Positions 8,059 through 10,553 of a DNA stretch of 10,553 nucleotides are shown here, one piece after another. Numbering within the stretch: position 1 is the stretch's first letter; every line of letters begins with the position of its first letter. The stretch covers positions 22,103 to 32,655 of the forward strand of contig MLAK01001146.1 in NCBI GenBank assembly GCA_001839685.1, read 5' to 3'. Made by a program: the position numbers and the translations under genes. Source of the stretch: Tritrichomonas foetus (lineage: Eukaryota > Parabasalia > Tritrichomonadida > Tritrichomonadidae). The notes under the pieces are model-generated. The model saw only the letters and a program-made list of their open reading frames with translations, did no database searches and had not been told where the DNA came from.

Positions 8059-10235
8059 TGATTCCTTCCCAGTTAAAAGGGCTTATTGATGATTTGTCAA
8101 CATCTATTTTACAAACCAACGATTACGATTCGATTGAGCGCGCCAGAACATTCGGATATTTTCTTCTTCAGTCACCAAACAAGAAAAACAATTTTCATGA
8201 TTTCCAATATTGGGCGTCGAGATGGAAAAACTCAATCAAACCAACAAATTTGGTGAGTTTAGACAATCTTCGAGACACTCTACCGCCTGACAAGATGCCG
8301 ATTTATACTTTATTAGATTCGCTTAAAAGATCCGCAATTTCCGAATTCAATCAAACAATTGAAACAAAGGAGCTATCTCTTTTTCAAAACACAAATACGT
8401 TTACTCCAGTTTTGACCGAAGGACAAATCATTCCCGAAATTGTCAAACTTTTGAGGGGCGGAAAAAGTACAACAATAGAAATAACAGAAAACTCGTTAAA
8501 TTCAAGCACAGAAATTGAATCGCCTGACGCAAATTTAATTCGGCGAATTTTCAGAGTCATTCAGTGCCTCAAAATCATCAAAGAAAGCCGACTTTCATTT
8601 AGAGGTCAAATTGCTGATTCAATGAGAATGGTTATCGATGAGGAATATCGTTTTTTCATCAGTCAGATTTCAGAAATTGATGAAAATGCAGCAACTTACA
8701 TTTCAATATGTGCTTTACTTTCTGGTCAATTAATGAATCGAATTTATGCAGCAACAGTCATTTGTGAAGTTGTAAAGCAGTCATCAATACCATCGATAAT
8801 CAACTCTATTGTTTTCACACATAATTACGGCTTACAAGCTGTCCGTGTTCTTGGATCAAAAATGGTTGAAAAAGGAATGAATGTCCTTCTTCGCTTCATC
8901 CGCAATTGGACAGTTTATGGTGTCATCAACGACGAATTTTCAGAATTTTTCATTTCGAAAAATCGCGAGAAAAGCGCAAGTGAAAAATGGTGGAGTTCCC
9001 GCTATATTTTGATTGAAGATTTAATTCCACAATTTTTAGTTGAGAAAACTTTAATAAACCAAATTCTAAACAGTGGAAGAGCCCACAACTTTCTCAGAAA
9101 ATACAAAGACAGCTGCGTGAACTTTATTGATAACTTTGGGTCGACTTCTCCTTTTGCTGTTAATTTCGATCGACCAAAAGCTGCGAAAATTCGACCAGAT
9201 TTAGAATGGAAAGGGCCGCCTTTTGAATTATCCATGGTATCCATGTATTACACTGATTCTATGCGATCACTTATGTATATGATGATTCACATTGTTTGGA
9301 TTCCAGGCCACCTTCGAACTGTTCAGGATTTCCTCCTTTTTGGACGAGGTGATTTTGCTGCTGTTCTTTACCAAAGCTTCAGTGAGAGTGTTGATGGTGA
9401 TGCTCCTTCCCTTTTACTTCATGCAATCAATTCAGTGACAAACTCCAAAAACTACACAAACAGCATCACGCATGAAATTCTTACAGATAGACTTGACATG
9501 ATGAAGAAATGGTCAGTCCAACCAACAGCACCAGAAGCTCTAATTACCTATTTAGTTAATCCTCCAATTGATGCATTCCTTGGCAAATACACTCTTCAGC
9601 AGTATGATCTAGTTGGCCATTTGATTTGGAAATTAAAATGTTGTGAATGTCAGCTTTGTTTTGATTGGCATAATGCCCGTCGTCTGCAGATGCTTGAAGC
9701 ACTTGGATTCAAGTCCAGAAGGTTTTGCTTACTGCGCCATTTGATTCTCTTCACTGTTCGAACTGTTTTGCAGTATTTGTCTACTGATGTGATTTTAGTA
9801 AGTTTTAAGGAAATGGAAGAAAAAATGAAAATTGCTGAATGTTTTGATGATTTATTCAGTGCACATCATGCTTATATGGAGAAGATTCTTCGTGGGTCTT
9901 TCCAAACACCTGAATTTTCATCTCATAATCGTGCATTTCATAAAATTTTGGAGACAGCAGGAGAGCTAACTGACATTGGACAAGAGTTGGAAGGAATTCA
10001 CGCGTCTGTTCTTTCACAAGCTAAAAAGAATAAAGGATGGGCTAAAAAAACAAATCCATTTTTTACTCACGCGCTTGAAGAGGTGGCAGACGCAAATAGG
10101 AGGGTCATTGCGACTTACGCGAAATTTAATGAACAGATTGCGGAATTTTATTTGTTGTCTTTCGATAATATGTGGTCAATGGAGATGAATCAGCTTGAAG
10201 TGAGATTAAGGTCATGTGTGGCCAATATTCAATAA
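8058..10235 (+). CDS. Gamma-tubulin complex component, GCP2/GCP3-like
   Basis: The gene encodes 725 residues of the Spc97/Spc98 (GCP) family. GCP2 and GCP3 pair with gamma-tubulin in the small complex that nucleates microtubules at basal bodies and spindle poles. The N-terminal GRIP1 half includes VYGVINDEFSEFFIS (286-300), then WWSSRYILIEDLIPQFL (311-327) and ILNSGRAHNFLRK (336-348). The GRIP2 half, which binds gamma-tubulin in known members, includes HLRTVQDFLLFGRGDF (418-433), the family's HLR..R.LL..GDF motif, a helix with CECQLC..W, and the later AECFDDLFSAHHAYMEKIL segment. By eye the RY-IPQFL region, the HLR motif and the QLC..W segment resemble GCP2 more than GCP3, but I cannot settle the subtype. 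It is a little shorter than typical animal GCP2/3 (about 900) and lacks long insertions. The usual RLDFN near the C-terminus appears as RLRSC. No introns. Family call is strong, GCP2 versus GCP3 is tentative. Confidence 0.92.
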   Translation: MIPSQLKGLIDDLSTSILQTNDYDSIERARTFGYFLLQSPNKKNNFHDFQYWASRWKNSIKPTNLVSLDNLRDTLPPDKMPIYTLLDSLKRSAISEFNQTIETKELSLFQNTNTFTPVLTEGQIIPEIVKLLRGGKSTTIEITENSLNSSTEIESPDANLIRRIFRVIQCLKIIKESRLSFRGQIADSMRMVIDEEYRFFISQISEIDENAATYISICALLSGQLMNRIYAATVICEVVKQSSIPSIINSIVFTHNYGLQAVRVLGSKMVEKGMNVLLRFIRNWTVYGVINDEFSEFFISKNREKSASEKWWSSRYILIEDLIPQFLVEKTLINQILNSGRAHNFLRKYKDSCVNFIDNFGSTSPFAVNFDRPKAAKIRPDLEWKGPPFELSMVSMYYTDSMRSLMYMMIHIVWIPGHLRTVQDFLLFGRGDFAAVLYQSFSESVDGDAPSLLLHAINSVTNSKNYTNSITHEILTDRLDMMKKWSVQPTAPEALITYLVNPPIDAFLGKYTLQQYDLVGHLIWKLKCCECQLCFDWHNARRLQMLEALGFKSRRFCLLRHLILFTVRTVLQYLSTDVILVSFKEMEEKMKIAECFDDLFSAHHAYMEKILRGSFQTPEFSSHNRAFHKILETAGELTDIGQELEGIHASVLSQAKKNKGWAKKTNPFFTHALEEVADANRRVIATYAKFNEQIAEFYLLSFDNMWSMEMNQLEVRLRSCVANIQ

Positions 10236-10242
10236 CTGTTTT

Positions 10243-10250
10243 TAAATAAA
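10243..10250 (+). terminator. Tandem TAAA polyadenylation motifs of the GCP gene
   Basis: Two adjacent copies of TAAA (10243-10246 and 10247-10250) lie 8 nt after the GCP stop codon, followed by a T-rich stretch from 10251 to about 10279. This matches the position expected for trichomonad 3' ends. Confidence 0.45.
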
Positions 10251-10303
10251 TGTTTTCGATTTTTTCCCTTCTTTTTTTCCATTCCAGTAGAAATATGTGT
10301 AGT

Positions 10304-10330
10304 GATAATTTGCGCTTCGCTCAAATTATC
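10304..10330. repeat. 9-bp perfect hairpin downstream of the GCP gene
   Basis: The arms gataatttg (10304-10312) and caaattatc (10322-10330) are perfect reverse complements around the 9-base loop cgcttcgct. It begins about 70 bp past the GCP stop. It could be a 3'-flank structure or part of a dispersed intergenic repeat. Confidence 0.6.
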
Positions 10331-10445
10331 CCAACACATTAAAAATCAATGATCACAAATGAGAAAACTAACAAAATCATAAATGAAAACANTAAAAATT
10401 TCATCAAACCCACAAAATCACATAAAAAACCAACGAAATCATAAA

Positions 10446-10471
10446 GGACTTCGTCCGAGAAGCGTAGCTTC
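10446..10471. repeat. Two adjacent micro-hairpins with 3-base loops
   Basis: GGAC-TTC-GTCC (10446-10456) is followed two bases later by GAAGC-GTA-GCTTC (10459-10471). This 26-base patch is clearly richer in G+C than the A-rich sequence around it. It shares the gcttcg-type composition of the loop at 10313-10321. Confidence 0.5.
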
Positions 10472-10553
10472 ATTGAAAACATAAAAAAAACAAATTTAAA
10501 CATGAAATTTCATCAAAACCAAAATTAAACATAAATAACTAATGAAATAACTA

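Larger units (their letters stand above)
10251..10553. other. Non-coding tail with A-rich degenerate repeats
   Basis: No gene is visible in the last 303 bases. The region is strongly A-rich on the top strand from about 10331. The string aaatttcatcaaa occurs at 10396-10408 and again at 10505-10517, and variants of (a/c)aaaatcataaa recur at about 10373, 10413 and 10434. Base 10392 is undetermined (n). Confidence 0.6.

Overview
The window reads as nuclear DNA of a parabasalid protist (trichomonad), most like Tritrichomonas or a close relative. Four things point this way: strongly A+T-rich, intron-free genes; a decayed BspA-type leucine-rich-repeat gene of the kind greatly expanded in trichomonads; very short 5' leaders in which a TCA(C/T)(A/T) initiator sits just upstream of the ATG; and TAAA polyadenylation-type motifs at or just after stop codons. 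Genus is a guess; parabasalid is the firmer call. One ambiguous base (n, 10392) shows this is draft assembly.

Layout, left to right. 1-113: an imperfect 23-bp purine-rich tandem repeat. 147-551 (minus): a complete, C/G-rich histone H2A gene with an initiator 11 nt from its ATG and no H2B beside it. 552-1827: A+T-rich intergenic DNA with no supportable gene. 1843-2480 (plus): a BspA-like LRR pseudogene with two internal stops and one frameshift. 2481-3047: intergenic DNA containing a 10-bp inverted repeat. 3061-7680 (plus): a 1,539-residue, mostly helical protein I cannot assign to a family, carrying at its C-terminus a near-complete ubiquitin whose terminal Gly-Gly is replaced by Gly-Ser followed by Phe-Lys. 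7681-8053: spacer with an (AT)13 microsatellite. 8058-10235 (plus): a gamma-tubulin complex component (Spc97/Spc98 family, closest by eye to GCP2). 10236-10553: non-coding tail with small GC-containing hairpins and degenerate A-rich repeats.

The genes do not form a pathway. Each has its own initiator-type start and 3' signal, so they look like independent transcription units: chromatin (H2A), microtubule nucleation (GCP) and an unassigned ubiquitin-fusion protein. The most unusual item is the large protein ending in a built-in ubiquitin that keeps all seven lysines and the Leu8/Ile44/Val70 patch but should resist both removal and conjugation.
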